A stretch of DNA of 64,000 nucleotides from Acidobacteriota bacterium (GTDB lineage Bacteria; Acidobacteriota; Blastocatellia; UBA7656), in NCBI GenBank assembly GCA_040754075.1, contig JBFMDH010000039.1, positions 1 through 64,000 on the forward strand, written 5' to 3'. Numbering within the stretch: the first letter of the stretch is position 1; every line of letters begins with the position of its first letter. The position numbers and the translations under genes were made by a program. Under the pieces are notes generated by a model. The model saw nothing but the letters and a program-made list of their open reading frames with translations. It was not told the DNA's origin and ran no database searches. Below are positions 27,131-36,031 of the stretch, in pieces.

Positions 27131-28882
27131 TTACTTGGGTCTCGTGCCGGTGAAATCGAATGCGCCCATCGCGCCAAGCGCCAGCACGCCTTTAATCGCA
27201 TCGCCATCAATGGTCGCGGTCATCGTCGCTTCCATATTGTTGCCGCCCGCAGGAATGGTTACCCGCGCCGTCAGGCGATTGCCCTCCATTGCGATGTCGC
27301 GCACATCGGCATTGCCCATTGGGGTTGCCAGTGAGCCACTGTAGTTGTTGCCGTCTTTGCGAATGTTCATTTTGACGTTCAAATCGCCTTGCGGAGAATT
27401 GACCATTAAACTCCATTCGCCTGAGGGGTCAGCGATTCTAGCTTGTTGGGGTGGCGCACCTGGTCCGCCGGGTCTGCCTTGCCCGCCGCCAAAGCGTTGT
27501 TGTTGAGGCGGTGTATTTCTGACCTCGAATTGTAAGCCGTCGATGAAGACGTGGCGAACCCGCGATTCTCTTGCAAACAAATCGCCGCTCATTACCACAA
27601 GATTGGCAATCTTTCCGGCTTCGATGGTGCCGAGTTGTTCACTGACGCCAAAAATTTCTGCGGCATTGATGGTCAAGGCTTTCAAGGCTTCGTCTTTCGA
27701 TAGACCGTTTTCAACCGCGCGGCGAACGCTGCTCAGGAAATCGGCAGGACGCTGGGTTCCGGCAGTGAAAGCGAACTTGACGCCCGCTTGATTGAGCATT
27801 GCCGCGCCCTTAGGGGTTTCGGCGCGCATCCGCAAAACTCTGATGGGTTCATCTTCATCATCGGGTAAATCGGTGGCGCGGGCAGGGAAGTCAACCGACA
27901 GCACGACGGGAATATTTTTCGCTTTCAATCTGTCGGCAATACGATAGCCATAAAGCGCGCCGCCGATGATCGGTTTCAGTTTGAATTCATCGGCAATCAT
28001 CAATGCGCGACGAATATCCTGGTCGGAATTGGCGATGAACATCACAGGCATTTCGCCGCGCAAAGCGGGTTGCAATGCCGCCAGCTTTTTATCAGTTTGC
28101 GGGCGCGCGATGCCGCGTTTGATGCGATTATACCTGTCCCACTCATCGCGATAATGCACCGCGTCATAAAAGGTCTGGCGGATGTAAGAGACAGTGCCCA
28201 TCAGTGAGCCTGGATAGCCGCCGCCGAAAAATGAGCCGGTTGAAAATTGGACGGTGAGCGCCACAGGCGAACGCAAAACCAGTTTTGCAGCGTCATCGCC
28301 TGCGAGATTAATCAGCGCGCTTTGCCCTGCAAATATTCCCTGACGCGCCGAAGTAAGTGCCGTGGTGATGCCGGCGTTGCGCGCGTCTTCGACATTGGTG
28401 CCGCCGGGTTTGACCTGTTCAGCGGCGGAGTTCGACGGGTCGCCGGTGTTGGATTCAGGTTGCTGACCTGCGGCAGCGGCTGCGGCAATCGCTGCCTGTC
28501 TGCCACCTGCGCCACCCGCGGCGGGAGTCGCCGGTTGTTGCGGTGCCGGAAGTCCGAGGTTGGTGTAACCATCAATGAAGCCCGGATAGACGACCATACC
28601 TGCGCCATTGATGATGCGGGCATCAGCCGGGATTTTGACATTTTCGCCAACCTCTGTAATCAGGCCGTTGCGAAACACAATGGTGCCTTTGGCAATCGTC
28701 TTGCCGGTGCCGGTGACGATCTGCGCATCTTTGATGGCATAAGCATCTGCATCATCGAGCCGCGCCGTTTGGCTACTATTGAGTACAAATGCCAACCCCG
28801 CGACCAGCGCCAAAAAGATATAAAATTTGGCGCGATGAACAGCAGCCTTTCGCATCAGACGCGAAAAGGTTTTGTCTGACAT
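27131..28882 (-). CDS. Amidohydrolase-superfamily protein lacking HxH, with C-terminal beta-domain
   Basis: A protein of 583 residues. The N-terminal membrane segment (FYIFLALVAGLAFVLNSSQTA) leads into an amidohydrolase-like fold (AYAIKDAQIVTGTGKTIAKG to INAAEIFGVSEQLGTIEAGK). The sequence after VVYPGFID is GYTNLG instead of HxH, so the first metal pair is missing. An alanine/glutamine-rich insert (about 125-155) and a roughly 100-residue C-terminal beta-domain (GEWSLMVNSPQGDLNVKMNI) are extra. GGAGG lies nine bases before the ATG. It is the first gene of a three-gene minus-strand run with the two other paralogues. Confidence 0.8.
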   Translation of the reverse strand: MSDKTFSRLMRKAAVHRAKFYIFLALVAGLAFVLNSSQTARLDDADAYAIKDAQIVTGTGKTIAKGTIVFRNGLITEVGENVKIPADARIINGAGMVVYPGFIDGYTNLGLPAPQQPATPAAGGAGGRQAAIAAAAAAGQQPESNTGDPSNSAAEQVKPGGTNVEDARNAGITTALTSARQGIFAGQSALINLAGDDAAKLVLRSPVALTVQFSTGSFFGGGYPGSLMGTVSYIRQTFYDAVHYRDEWDRYNRIKRGIARPQTDKKLAALQPALRGEMPVMFIANSDQDIRRALMIADEFKLKPIIGGALYGYRIADRLKAKNIPVVLSVDFPARATDLPDDEDEPIRVLRMRAETPKGAAMLNQAGVKFAFTAGTQRPADFLSSVRRAVENGLSKDEALKALTINAAEIFGVSEQLGTIEAGKIANLVVMSGDLFARESRVRHVFIDGLQFEVRNTPPQQQRFGGGQGRPGGPGAPPQQARIADPSGEWSLMVNSPQGDLNVKMNIRKDGNNYSGSLATPMGNADVRDIAMEGNRLTARVTIPAGGNNMEATMTATIDGDAIKGVLALGAMGAFDFTGTRPK

Positions 28883-29123
28883 TGGTGCATGCCTCCTGCA
28901 AATTATGGTTTATTAGTGAATGAAATCGTGAATTACGCCGTGTCCACTGTAGCGGCTGTCAATTTATAGCAACCGAAGCCATACTGCAAGGCAACACGGT
29001 TCAGGATAATTGGGTTTGATTGCTGAAAAACCTTTTTATGTGAATGTAGAGGAGTTTACAAAGATTTAAGTGCGGGCGATTGATGCATAAATTTCTCGTT
29101 TTTTCATATGAGACGTTGAAACT

Positions 29124-30869
29124 TCAAGGTGTTGAACCTTCGGGAATCTTTTCAAACGCATAGGGGCTTTCAGCGATTGAGCGATTCTCATCAAGCCAAG
29201 CTTTTACGTTTTCCGCTGAATGAAGCTGATTGCGCAACAAAGTTGCGATAAAGTTTCTGGTCAGCACCGTATTAAATGCCGGCTCATACTCCATAGAGAC
29301 TTTCTGACCCGGCAGTTTCACCATAAATGGTATGCGATGATCGACATTCTCAACCGATTCAATCACCTCATCATCGGCTTTTGTCCAGTATGGCGTAGGT
29401 TTCCAAATGTAGGGTCGCCACCAATGGTCTGAACTGACAATCACTGTGCTTTTATCCCATTCACCCGCATCTTCCATCGCTTCTCTTACCGCCCCCAATG
29501 CCTTGTCGGCAAGCGCCAGATTATCAAGATAACAACTCTCTTCATCCAGCTCAAAGGCTGCCTTCTCGCGGTCGTAAATGCCCGGCGGATGAGGAACCGG
29601 CAGGTGAATGAACACCAGACCATAATCGGAATTAGCCGCCATAGGCTTTGCCGCTTGCAAAATGTTTCGATAGCCGTTGCAGTGTTCCTGCCGTTCCCAT
29701 TTGTTTTGCATACTGTCCATAGCTTTCAACCCGGGAAACCCGGGCAAATTCTCTATCGCCCGTCTGAAATGACCCCACATATTATGTAGGAGATTTTCGT
29801 CCCTTACTTCCTGACCAAAGCCGCTGGTCAATTGCTTGCCAAATATTCGGTGATAGGGAATCGCCCAACCCGCAAGCGCCGTTCGGTAATTTAATTCATA
29901 CGCATCGGAAAAGACTGTCGATTCTGCCGCGAGACTTTGTGATTCATTTGCTCCATCAAAATTTATCAACATATCCGCAGGGCTAGCCGGACGAACCTTT
30001 GAAACCAGACGACCAGTAAATAATGCTGGAATTGACATCAACGTGAAGCCCGCAGGCGGATAGGCATTCTTCGCTGAAACGGCTTGTTGACGCAACCCAT
30101 CAAACGCCGGGAGATTCAGCGTTGCCGCTCGCTTGCCAAAAGACTGAGAATAATCCAGACCGTCAAAAACAATCCACACGACTCGCTGCGACGAAGGCGC
30201 TGCCGCATTTCTGGTCGCCTGCGGGTGGGTGAAGGATTTACTCATCAGATAAATTCCCTGAGCCGATGTCCAGATAAAAAAAGGAAACAGAATCAAAGTT
30301 AAAACTGGCGTGACTTTAACGATATGATGGCGCAACCAAATAAACACCAGCGAAACGGCAATGAGCAAAATGGTTAGGGCGATGAGGAATTCGGTTTTAA
30401 TGGCTAGCCAGAAAATCGCGCCCGCAAAGATGCCGATTCCATATCGCAAACGGTGTTTGAGCAATAAGGCTGTGGAAGCGGTAATCAAGGTTCCCAGGGC
30501 GCGAAGTTCGGTTAAGTTGAAATACCCGACCGATCTCAGTAAAGCCGTTTGAAAGCTAAAATCTTTTCCGAATAATTGCGGCAAAATCGCAACAGCCGCA
30601 AACAGAAAAAAGAGCAGCGAAAAAAGTAAGCGTCCGGTTTGCAACAGGCGGTCATTTTTAGAGCGACGAAAGAGTTGCATTGCCGCGAAAAGCAGGGCAC
30701 CGAACAGGCATACATTAACCAGTAATGCCAGGATGTTTTTAAAACTGAAAAGCGAAAACTTGCCAAACCAGAAATGATTAATATCCAACAAAGCGATCCA
30801 TTGGCTTGTAAAAAACAGATTCGCGAGTGACAACGCTCTTGCTGCATCTTTGAGAATTTGGTTTCGCAT
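29124..30869 (-). CDS. Membrane-anchored alkaline phosphatase/sulfatase-superfamily protein
   Basis: About 581 residues. The N-terminal half has around five transmembrane helices. The extracytoplasmic half has the alkaline-phosphatase-superfamily pattern: VVWIVFDGLD (metal-binding Asp near 235), GFTLMSIPALFTGR (candidate nucleophile Thr), LVFIHLPVPHPPG and VIVSSDHWWRP (metal-binding Asp/His). It resembles membrane phosphoethanolamine/phosphoglycerol transferases and sulfatases; the exact activity is unknown. The ATG at 30869 forms TAATG with the stop of the methyltransferase gene. The three genes (small membrane protein, methyltransferase, this one) look like a surface-glycan modification unit. 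Confidence 0.75.
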   Translation of the reverse strand: MRNQILKDAARALSLANLFFTSQWIALLDINHFWFGKFSLFSFKNILALLVNVCLFGALLFAAMQLFRRSKNDRLLQTGRLLFSLLFFLFAAVAILPQLFGKDFSFQTALLRSVGYFNLTELRALGTLITASTALLLKHRLRYGIGIFAGAIFWLAIKTEFLIALTILLIAVSLVFIWLRHHIVKVTPVLTLILFPFFIWTSAQGIYLMSKSFTHPQATRNAAAPSSQRVVWIVFDGLDYSQSFGKRAATLNLPAFDGLRQQAVSAKNAYPPAGFTLMSIPALFTGRLVSKVRPASPADMLINFDGANESQSLAAESTVFSDAYELNYRTALAGWAIPYHRIFGKQLTSGFGQEVRDENLLHNMWGHFRRAIENLPGFPGLKAMDSMQNKWERQEHCNGYRNILQAAKPMAANSDYGLVFIHLPVPHPPGIYDREKAAFELDEESCYLDNLALADKALGAVREAMEDAGEWDKSTVIVSSDHWWRPYIWKPTPYWTKADDEVIESVENVDHRIPFMVKLPGQKVSMEYEPAFNTVLTRNFIATLLRNQLHSAENVKAWLDENRSIAESPYAFEKIPEGSTP

Positions 30870-32332
30870 TATTTTTTTCTCAGCCAATAAAGCCAGCGAT
30901 GGGTTCCGTCGAGGTGTTGTGAACCGCTAATTGCAAAATGGCGTTTGCAGGTTTCTTCAAAAAATTCGCGCGTGAGGTATGAAAATAGATGTTCTCTGCC
31001 ACGCATCAACCGGCGAAACATCGAATCGGCAGGAGCAATAAATTCGACAATCAATTGCTCGGTACAAAGTTCGGCGGCAAGTTGCAGGATTTCTGCGAGC
31101 GGAATGCGTTCGGTCACTAACATATGATGGATGACCGCCAGCATCAGCACGGTATCGAATTTGCCCTTTGCCCGCTCAAGAAATGATGGACATTCGTGAT
31201 TGCGCCAACCCATTGCCGGCGTCGGGCGCGTCAGATTGACGACCAGTGGCAGAATATCGAGATGCTCGGCTTTGGCGCGAACCAGTGTCTGATCGACAAC
31301 CACCGGATCATAATCAATGGCAACGACGCTTGCGCCGGCGCGCGCGGCAATGGCGCTGAAATGACCTGTGTTACACCCGACATCCAACACCTTTCGGGGA
31401 TGCGAGGTTTCTACGACTTCCCGAACAAACTGCTCTTTGGTTTGAAAATGTTCTTGGGTGTAATTGTTATTGGCGTCGAGATAATCCGACCAGGTTGATT
31501 TCTGATTGCTCGCGGGTTTTAGCTTAACCAGCACCTTGCGTAAACGTTTGAATGAAGTTTCCAGAATAAACCGGGCTTTTTCAGGATTATTCAACATCTG
31601 CTTTTGATAGATGGTCACATCATCCTGATGATGGCGGCGACCGAGCCAGGTCGGAATTGACACGCAGGTTAAAAATGGCGGTCTGAGTTTTTGCAGGGTT
31701 CTGCAAAGTTTGTAAACCTCTTCGGGTTCCAATCCCTCACGCCTTGTGGTGAGCAATTGTTCAAGCGCAATACCGAAATATTTATTGGTCAGTAGCGGTA
31801 ACAAAAAGGTGCGTTCAAATTGCGCCAGCGCCATCCATATCGGGTCATTCGCCTGACGGTTTTCAAACGATAAAACATCGACAAAAACCGGTTGGGTGGC
31901 GCGGAAGAGAATGTTATAGGGCGTTGCGTCTTTTAATCCCATTCCTTCTGCAAGCAAACTTTCGGCTAAATCCAAGGTCAGATGTGCCGCTTCATATAAC
32001 ATTCCCGGAGACCATTCATACGGGAAATTTTGAAAGGGGATTTTTTCATGTTCCGCTAACGTAAAATCACCAAAATCGGAAAACGTTTTTCCCGATTCAC
32101 GATATGAGAAAAGCGCAAGAGCCGCATCTTCATTCGGAAACTCTGTATTGACGATAGCGCCTTGTTGATGGAATTGGCGAAACGTTGAAGACGCCAAAAA
32201 GCTTTTCAGTTCCTCCATTGCTTCCGCTTTAACTGCCCGTAAAACGCGAGCATTGGTAAGCAACAGGCAGCCTGCCGGGTCACGAAACGACCGCATAAAA
32301 GAAGGCGATTTTATTTCTGTGTGTCGCAACAT
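30869..32332 (-). CDS. SAM-dependent methyltransferase with kinase-like N-terminal region
   Basis: A protein of 487 residues. The C-terminal 180 residues are a class I methyltransferase: motif I VLDVGCNTGHFSA (315-327), AIDYDP, and a post-I region. The N-terminal 300 residues hold LKDATPYNILF (133-143) and PVFVDVLSFE (148-157). Their D...N...D spacing recalls the catalytic loop of aminoglycoside-phosphotransferase-like kinases; whether it is active is unknown. No good ribosome-binding site precedes the ATG. Its stop overlaps the next gene by one base. A role in modifying a surface polymer or lipid carrier is inferred from the membrane neighbours. Confidence 0.8.
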   Translation of the reverse strand: MLRHTEIKSPSFMRSFRDPAGCLLLTNARVLRAVKAEAMEELKSFLASSTFRQFHQQGAIVNTEFPNEDAALALFSYRESGKTFSDFGDFTLAEHEKIPFQNFPYEWSPGMLYEAAHLTLDLAESLLAEGMGLKDATPYNILFRATQPVFVDVLSFENRQANDPIWMALAQFERTFLLPLLTNKYFGIALEQLLTTRREGLEPEEVYKLCRTLQKLRPPFLTCVSIPTWLGRRHHQDDVTIYQKQMLNNPEKARFILETSFKRLRKVLVKLKPASNQKSTWSDYLDANNNYTQEHFQTKEQFVREVVETSHPRKVLDVGCNTGHFSAIAARAGASVVAIDYDPVVVDQTLVRAKAEHLDILPLVVNLTRPTPAMGWRNHECPSFLERAKGKFDTVLMLAVIHHMLVTERIPLAEILQLAAELCTEQLIVEFIAPADSMFRRLMRGREHLFSYLTREFFEETCKRHFAISGSQHLDGTHRWLYWLRKK

Positions 32333-32363
32333 CGCTGATTGATAAACTGCCAGGTACTTGCCA

Positions 32364-32585
32364 TCAGACGGATGTCCGATCTGTTGATGTAGTGGAAGAT
32401 TTACGTGGCTTTAAGGCGCGAAACCAACTGATAATTTTTCGCAAATAAAACGCCAATCCGAATGATGCTGCCAGTAACATCTGCCAGATTAAGGTGCCGG
32501 AACCCGGATCGGTATAGGCGTGTACCTGGGTTTGAGTAGCAATTAAAAGAATGAGAACCCAGAAAAATAATTTTGAAACTTTCAT
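32364..32585 (-). CDS. Small membrane protein, 73 aa
   Basis: A signal-like first helix (LFFWVLILLIATQTQVHA), then the short motif YTDPGSGTLIWQ and a second helix (MLLAASFGLAFYL) followed by a basic tail (RKIISWFRALKPRK). The strong site GGAGG lies eight bases before the ATG. I recognise the DPGSG plus membrane-helix pattern as recurring in small proteins next to AlkP-superfamily and glycan genes, but no function is established. It is 31 bp upstream of the methyltransferase and likely opens the operon. Confidence 0.65.
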   Translation of the reverse strand: MKVSKLFFWVLILLIATQTQVHAYTDPGSGTLIWQMLLAASFGLAFYLRKIISWFRALKPRKSSTTSTDRTSV

Positions 32586-32908
32586 GAGTTACCTCCTTAA
32601 TTGAGGAGCGTGATCAAAAATAGTTGGGGAGATTAAAACGCAACTGCTCAAAGAGGGGTGAGACCACTATGGTTGAATTTATTATTGTTCTGATTACGAC
32701 AGGGCAAATGCCAAAGGTGAGTACCGAAGGGACATTGCAATTCAAATAAAAATCAATCAACAGTTTTTATTTGCCCAATTATCATAACAAAAGAGAAAAG
32801 CAGTTCAATACTTTTTTAATGATCCGCCAGTGAAGTAACTGTGATGGAATGTCGCCAATGAATAGCCGTCAACTTTAGTTGACAGCTATAAGGCTGGATG
32901 AACCTTTA
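32586..32908. other. Intergenic region, no gene seen
   Basis: 323 bp between two minus-strand units. It holds the promoter area of the small membrane protein operon, and near 32864-32887 an imperfect palindrome (AGCCGTCAACTT/TAGTTGACAGCT). On the minus strand this lies 22 bp after the hybrid-kinase stop; no U-run follows, so a terminator function is uncertain. Confidence 0.4.
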
Positions 32909-35581
32909 TCAGGTTGCCTGGTTTAACAGTAACTCTTTTACCTTGCGGGTCAGGGCGTCCGGTGTGAAAGGCTTTTGCAGAAAGGGAATATCGGCATCGA
33001 GAATGCCGTGATGGACAATGGTATTTTCGGTGTAGCCTGAAACATAAAGCACTTTCATTTGATAACCAAGCCCTTTAAGCGTTTCAGCCAATTCGCGTCC
33101 ACTGGCTCCGGGCATCACCACATCGGTAATCATTAAATCAATGGTTCCCTGATAGTGCTGACAGACTTCCAGCGCCTCACGGGCGTTTTTCGCTTCGAGG
33201 ATGATGTACCCGCTGCTTTCGAGAATGATTCGCGCAAGTCCGCGAATCATCTCTTCATCTTCGACCAGTAAAATCGTTTCAGACCCTTTTAACGAATCAA
33301 CTGCCGAAATTTGAGTCTTGGTAGTTAGGGATGCTTCAGGGGTTCGTGGAAGATAAATTTTAAATGAAGTTCCTTTATCCACTTCACTGTAAACCCAGAT
33401 ATTTCCGCCGGTCTGTTTGACAATGCCATAAACGGTTGATAATCCGAGTCCGGTTCCTTTACCAGTCTCTTTGGTGGTAAAGAAGGGTTCAAAAATGCGT
33501 TCCTGAATCTCTTTGGGAATCCCGGCTCCGGTATCGCTGATGGCAAGCATGACATACGCGCCGGTGGTCACGGCGATATGATTGCGCGCATAGGTTTCGT
33601 CCAGGTCAGCATTGTGGGTTTCAATAATCAGTTTGCCGCCCTGCGGCATGGCATCGCGGGCATTGACCGCAAGATTAAAGATGATTTGTTCGATTTGACC
33701 GGGATCGGCTTTCACGACGCCCAAATCCGCAGCCAGTTTAATGATCAGTTCAATATCTTCGCCAATTAAGCGGCGCAACATATTTTCAATATTGGCAACC
33801 GTGTCATTCAAATTAAAAACTATCGGTTGCAGAATTTGCCGGCGCGAGAACGCCAGCAATTGTCCCGTCAACGAGGCGGCGCTGCGACCGGCTTTTTCAA
33901 TCATCTCAAATTTACTGTAAAGCGGGTGGCTGCTATCGAGAACATCTTTCCCTAGCTGGCTGTAGCCGATGATGACCGTCAGCAGGTTATTAAAATCGTG
34001 CGCCACACCGCCCGCGAGTTGACCGATGGCTTCCATTTTTTGTGACTGGCGTAACTGTTCTTCGAGGCGTATGCGTTCGGTAATATCCAGCGAAGAGCCT
34101 ACCCATTCGCGCACCGTGCCAGTTTCTTCGATGATCGGCACGGCGTTGGCAATATAGGTATGATAGGTTTTATCCAGGTGGATTTGCCGGTATTCGACAT
34201 CAAACGGAACCTGATGCCGGAGACCCTCTTCAAATTTTTTGGCGACGCGCTCGCGGTCGTCCGGGTGAATACTGATGAGCCAGTTAAACGGGTCATATTC
34301 ATCGCCCAGCGTATTTTCGATATTGGTGATGCTGGTGAGATTGCCCTGCGGGTCGAGCGTCCAAACGATTTGAGAAGTCGATAGCGCCAGTGAACGATAA
34401 CGCTCTTCGCTCCTGCGCACCTCCTCTTCGGCGCGTTTCCGATTGGTAATATCCTGAACGATTGCCAGTACGCTGTGAATTTCCTGCGCCGCGTTGTGTT
34501 CCGGCACGAGCCTCGCCGACACATAACGAAGTCCTTTACGTCCTTGATAGTCGTATTCCAACAGCTCAGTATTGCCCGAATCGAAAACCTCTTGAATGGC
34601 GGTTTCCCATAACTGCCCCTGAGTCAAATTCACGATTTCTGTTGGCTTGCGCCCAATGATTGCGGAACGCGGTTGTTTAAACGTTGCTTCGACAGCGGCG
34701 TTGATGTATCGAATGCGCAAATCCCTGTCGTAACGGACAACCACCACGGGAAGATTATCCGCCAGGGTGCGGAACTCTTCTTCGCTCTTTCGCAAAGCCG
34801 CATCCGTCAGTTTGCGTTCATTGATGTCATGCAGGATGCCTTCGTAATACAACTCGCCGTGTTCGTTGCGAAAGGCGCGGGTGTGTTCGGCAATCCAGAT
34901 CAAACTGCCGTCTTTACGTTTCGCTTGAATTTCAAAGTTCGTGACCGAACCGGCGATTTGCAGAGCTTCGATAAACTGAGCGCGTCGCGCCGGGTCAACA
35001 TAGAGTTGTTCTTCGATGTTGGTAATGTGTGAGATTAAATCATTGGGCGAATCATAGCCAAAAATCCGCGCCATTGCCGGATTTACCGTAATAAAGCGAC
35101 CGTCGGGAGTGCTTTGATACAGCCCTTCTATGGCATTTTGAAAAATCGAACGATAACGCGCCTCAGCCTGTCTGATCGCTTCATCCATCAGCCGATGCGC
35201 CAGACGCAGGCGGCTTTGTTCTAACACCTGGGTGACCGAAAGCCCCAGACGCGCCAGGCGGTCTTTGAGCAGATAATCGGCAGCGCCAAGTTTCATTGCG
35301 GCAACGGCAAGTTCTTCGCCAATCGTTCCTGAAACGATAATGAACGGCACGTCGGGTTGGTGTTGTTTGGCTAATTCCAAAGCCCGCAAGCCGTTGAATT
35401 GCGGCAACTGATAATCTGAAATAATCACAGCTAAATCAGCATGAAGTTTTTCAAGGTAGGCTTTTTCAGTATCCACACGATGCCACTCAGGCGCAAACCC
35501 TGAGCGGTTTAGTTCGCGAATAATCAGTTCGGCATCATTGGGGTTGTCTTCGACAACGAGGACGCGAATGGCTTGGGGCAT
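32909..35581 (-). CDS. Hybrid sensor histidine kinase (REC-PAS3-HisKA-HATPase-REC)
   Basis: About 890 residues. An N-terminal receiver domain (phosphoacceptor D56 in IISDYQLP) is followed by three PAS domains (about 140-255, 265-385, 390-505). HisKA has H528 in GGVAHDFNNLL. A HATPase domain (GQIEQIIFNLAVNARDA, GTGLGLSTVYG) and a C-terminal receiver (DLMITDVVMPG) follow. No membrane helix is visible, so it is cytoplasmic. The ATG at 35581 has GGAG upstream and sits directly after the response-regulator stop; the longer frame to 35662 reads into that gene. It is the last member of a coupled phosphorelay operon and could take phosphate from the upstream kinase through its first receiver. Confidence 0.9.
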   Translation of the reverse strand: MPQAIRVLVVEDNPNDAELIIRELNRSGFAPEWHRVDTEKAYLEKLHADLAVIISDYQLPQFNGLRALELAKQHQPDVPFIIVSGTIGEELAVAAMKLGAADYLLKDRLARLGLSVTQVLEQSRLRLAHRLMDEAIRQAEARYRSIFQNAIEGLYQSTPDGRFITVNPAMARIFGYDSPNDLISHITNIEEQLYVDPARRAQFIEALQIAGSVTNFEIQAKRKDGSLIWIAEHTRAFRNEHGELYYEGILHDINERKLTDAALRKSEEEFRTLADNLPVVVVRYDRDLRIRYINAAVEATFKQPRSAIIGRKPTEIVNLTQGQLWETAIQEVFDSGNTELLEYDYQGRKGLRYVSARLVPEHNAAQEIHSVLAIVQDITNRKRAEEEVRRSEERYRSLALSTSQIVWTLDPQGNLTSITNIENTLGDEYDPFNWLISIHPDDRERVAKKFEEGLRHQVPFDVEYRQIHLDKTYHTYIANAVPIIEETGTVREWVGSSLDITERIRLEEQLRQSQKMEAIGQLAGGVAHDFNNLLTVIIGYSQLGKDVLDSSHPLYSKFEMIEKAGRSAASLTGQLLAFSRRQILQPIVFNLNDTVANIENMLRRLIGEDIELIIKLAADLGVVKADPGQIEQIIFNLAVNARDAMPQGGKLIIETHNADLDETYARNHIAVTTGAYVMLAISDTGAGIPKEIQERIFEPFFTTKETGKGTGLGLSTVYGIVKQTGGNIWVYSEVDKGTSFKIYLPRTPEASLTTKTQISAVDSLKGSETILLVEDEEMIRGLARIILESSGYIILEAKNAREALEVCQHYQGTIDLMITDVVMPGASGRELAETLKGLGYQMKVLYVSGYTENTIVHHGILDADIPFLQKPFTPDALTRKVKELLLNQAT

Positions 35582-35582
35582 T

Positions 35583-36029
35583 TCACTTCTCCAGCTTTGG
35601 CAATTGGTTGAGCAGCAGCCAGTACATTCCCAGATTGTGAACGGCTGCCGAGAAGCTTTCAAAATTTACCGGCTTGACGATATAGCTGTTGACGCCGAGT
35701 TTGTAACTTTCAATGACATCTTCCTGTTCTTTTGATGAGGTCAACATGACGACGGGAATCGAAGCAGTGCGCGGGTCGCTTTTAATGCGTTGCAACACTT
35801 CCAGCCCGTTTACCTTGGGGAGGTTTAAATCCAGGAGGATGACCTTGGGTTGATCTTCGATTTGCCGATGAGCAAATGCCCCTTCGCAGAAAATAAACTC
35901 CAGGGCTTCGACGCCATCGCGAGCGACTTGAATATGGTTGGCGAGATGCGCCTTTTTTAACGCTCTAATGGTTAATTCCCGCTCGTGCGGATTATCTTCG
36001 ACAAGTAGAATTTCAATGGCTTCATTCAT
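35583..36029 (-). CDS. Single-domain response regulator (Rcp1-like)
   Basis: A receiver-only protein of 148 residues. It has the acidic pair in LLVEDNPHE, phosphoacceptor D67 in [13 protein letters not shown], the conserved VVMLTSS and the lysine in YIVKPV. The Rcp1-like type has an extended loop ([10 protein letters not shown]) as in phytochrome-coupled regulators. It lacks a DNA-binding domain, so it probably shuttles phosphate. The ATG at 36029 has GAGGAG eight bases upstream; an alternative GTG at 36035 overlaps the upstream kinase by four bases. It lies between the two kinases in the operon, with one base to the next start. Confidence 0.9.
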   Translation of the reverse strand: MNEAIEILLVEDNPHERELTIRALKKAHLANHIQVARDGVEALEFIFCEGAFAHRQIEDQPKVILLDLNLPKVNGLEVLQRIKSDPRTASIPVVMLTSSKEQEDVIESYKLGVNSYIVKPVNFESFSAAVHNLGMYWLLLNQLPKLEK

Positions 36030-36031
36030 CG

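Noticed and set aside
32864-32887. Terminator of the hybrid kinase operon
   Set aside because: The stem AGCCGTCAAC/GTTGACAGCT is imperfect, AT-rich and not followed by a U-run on the minus strand; reported only as an inverted repeat.
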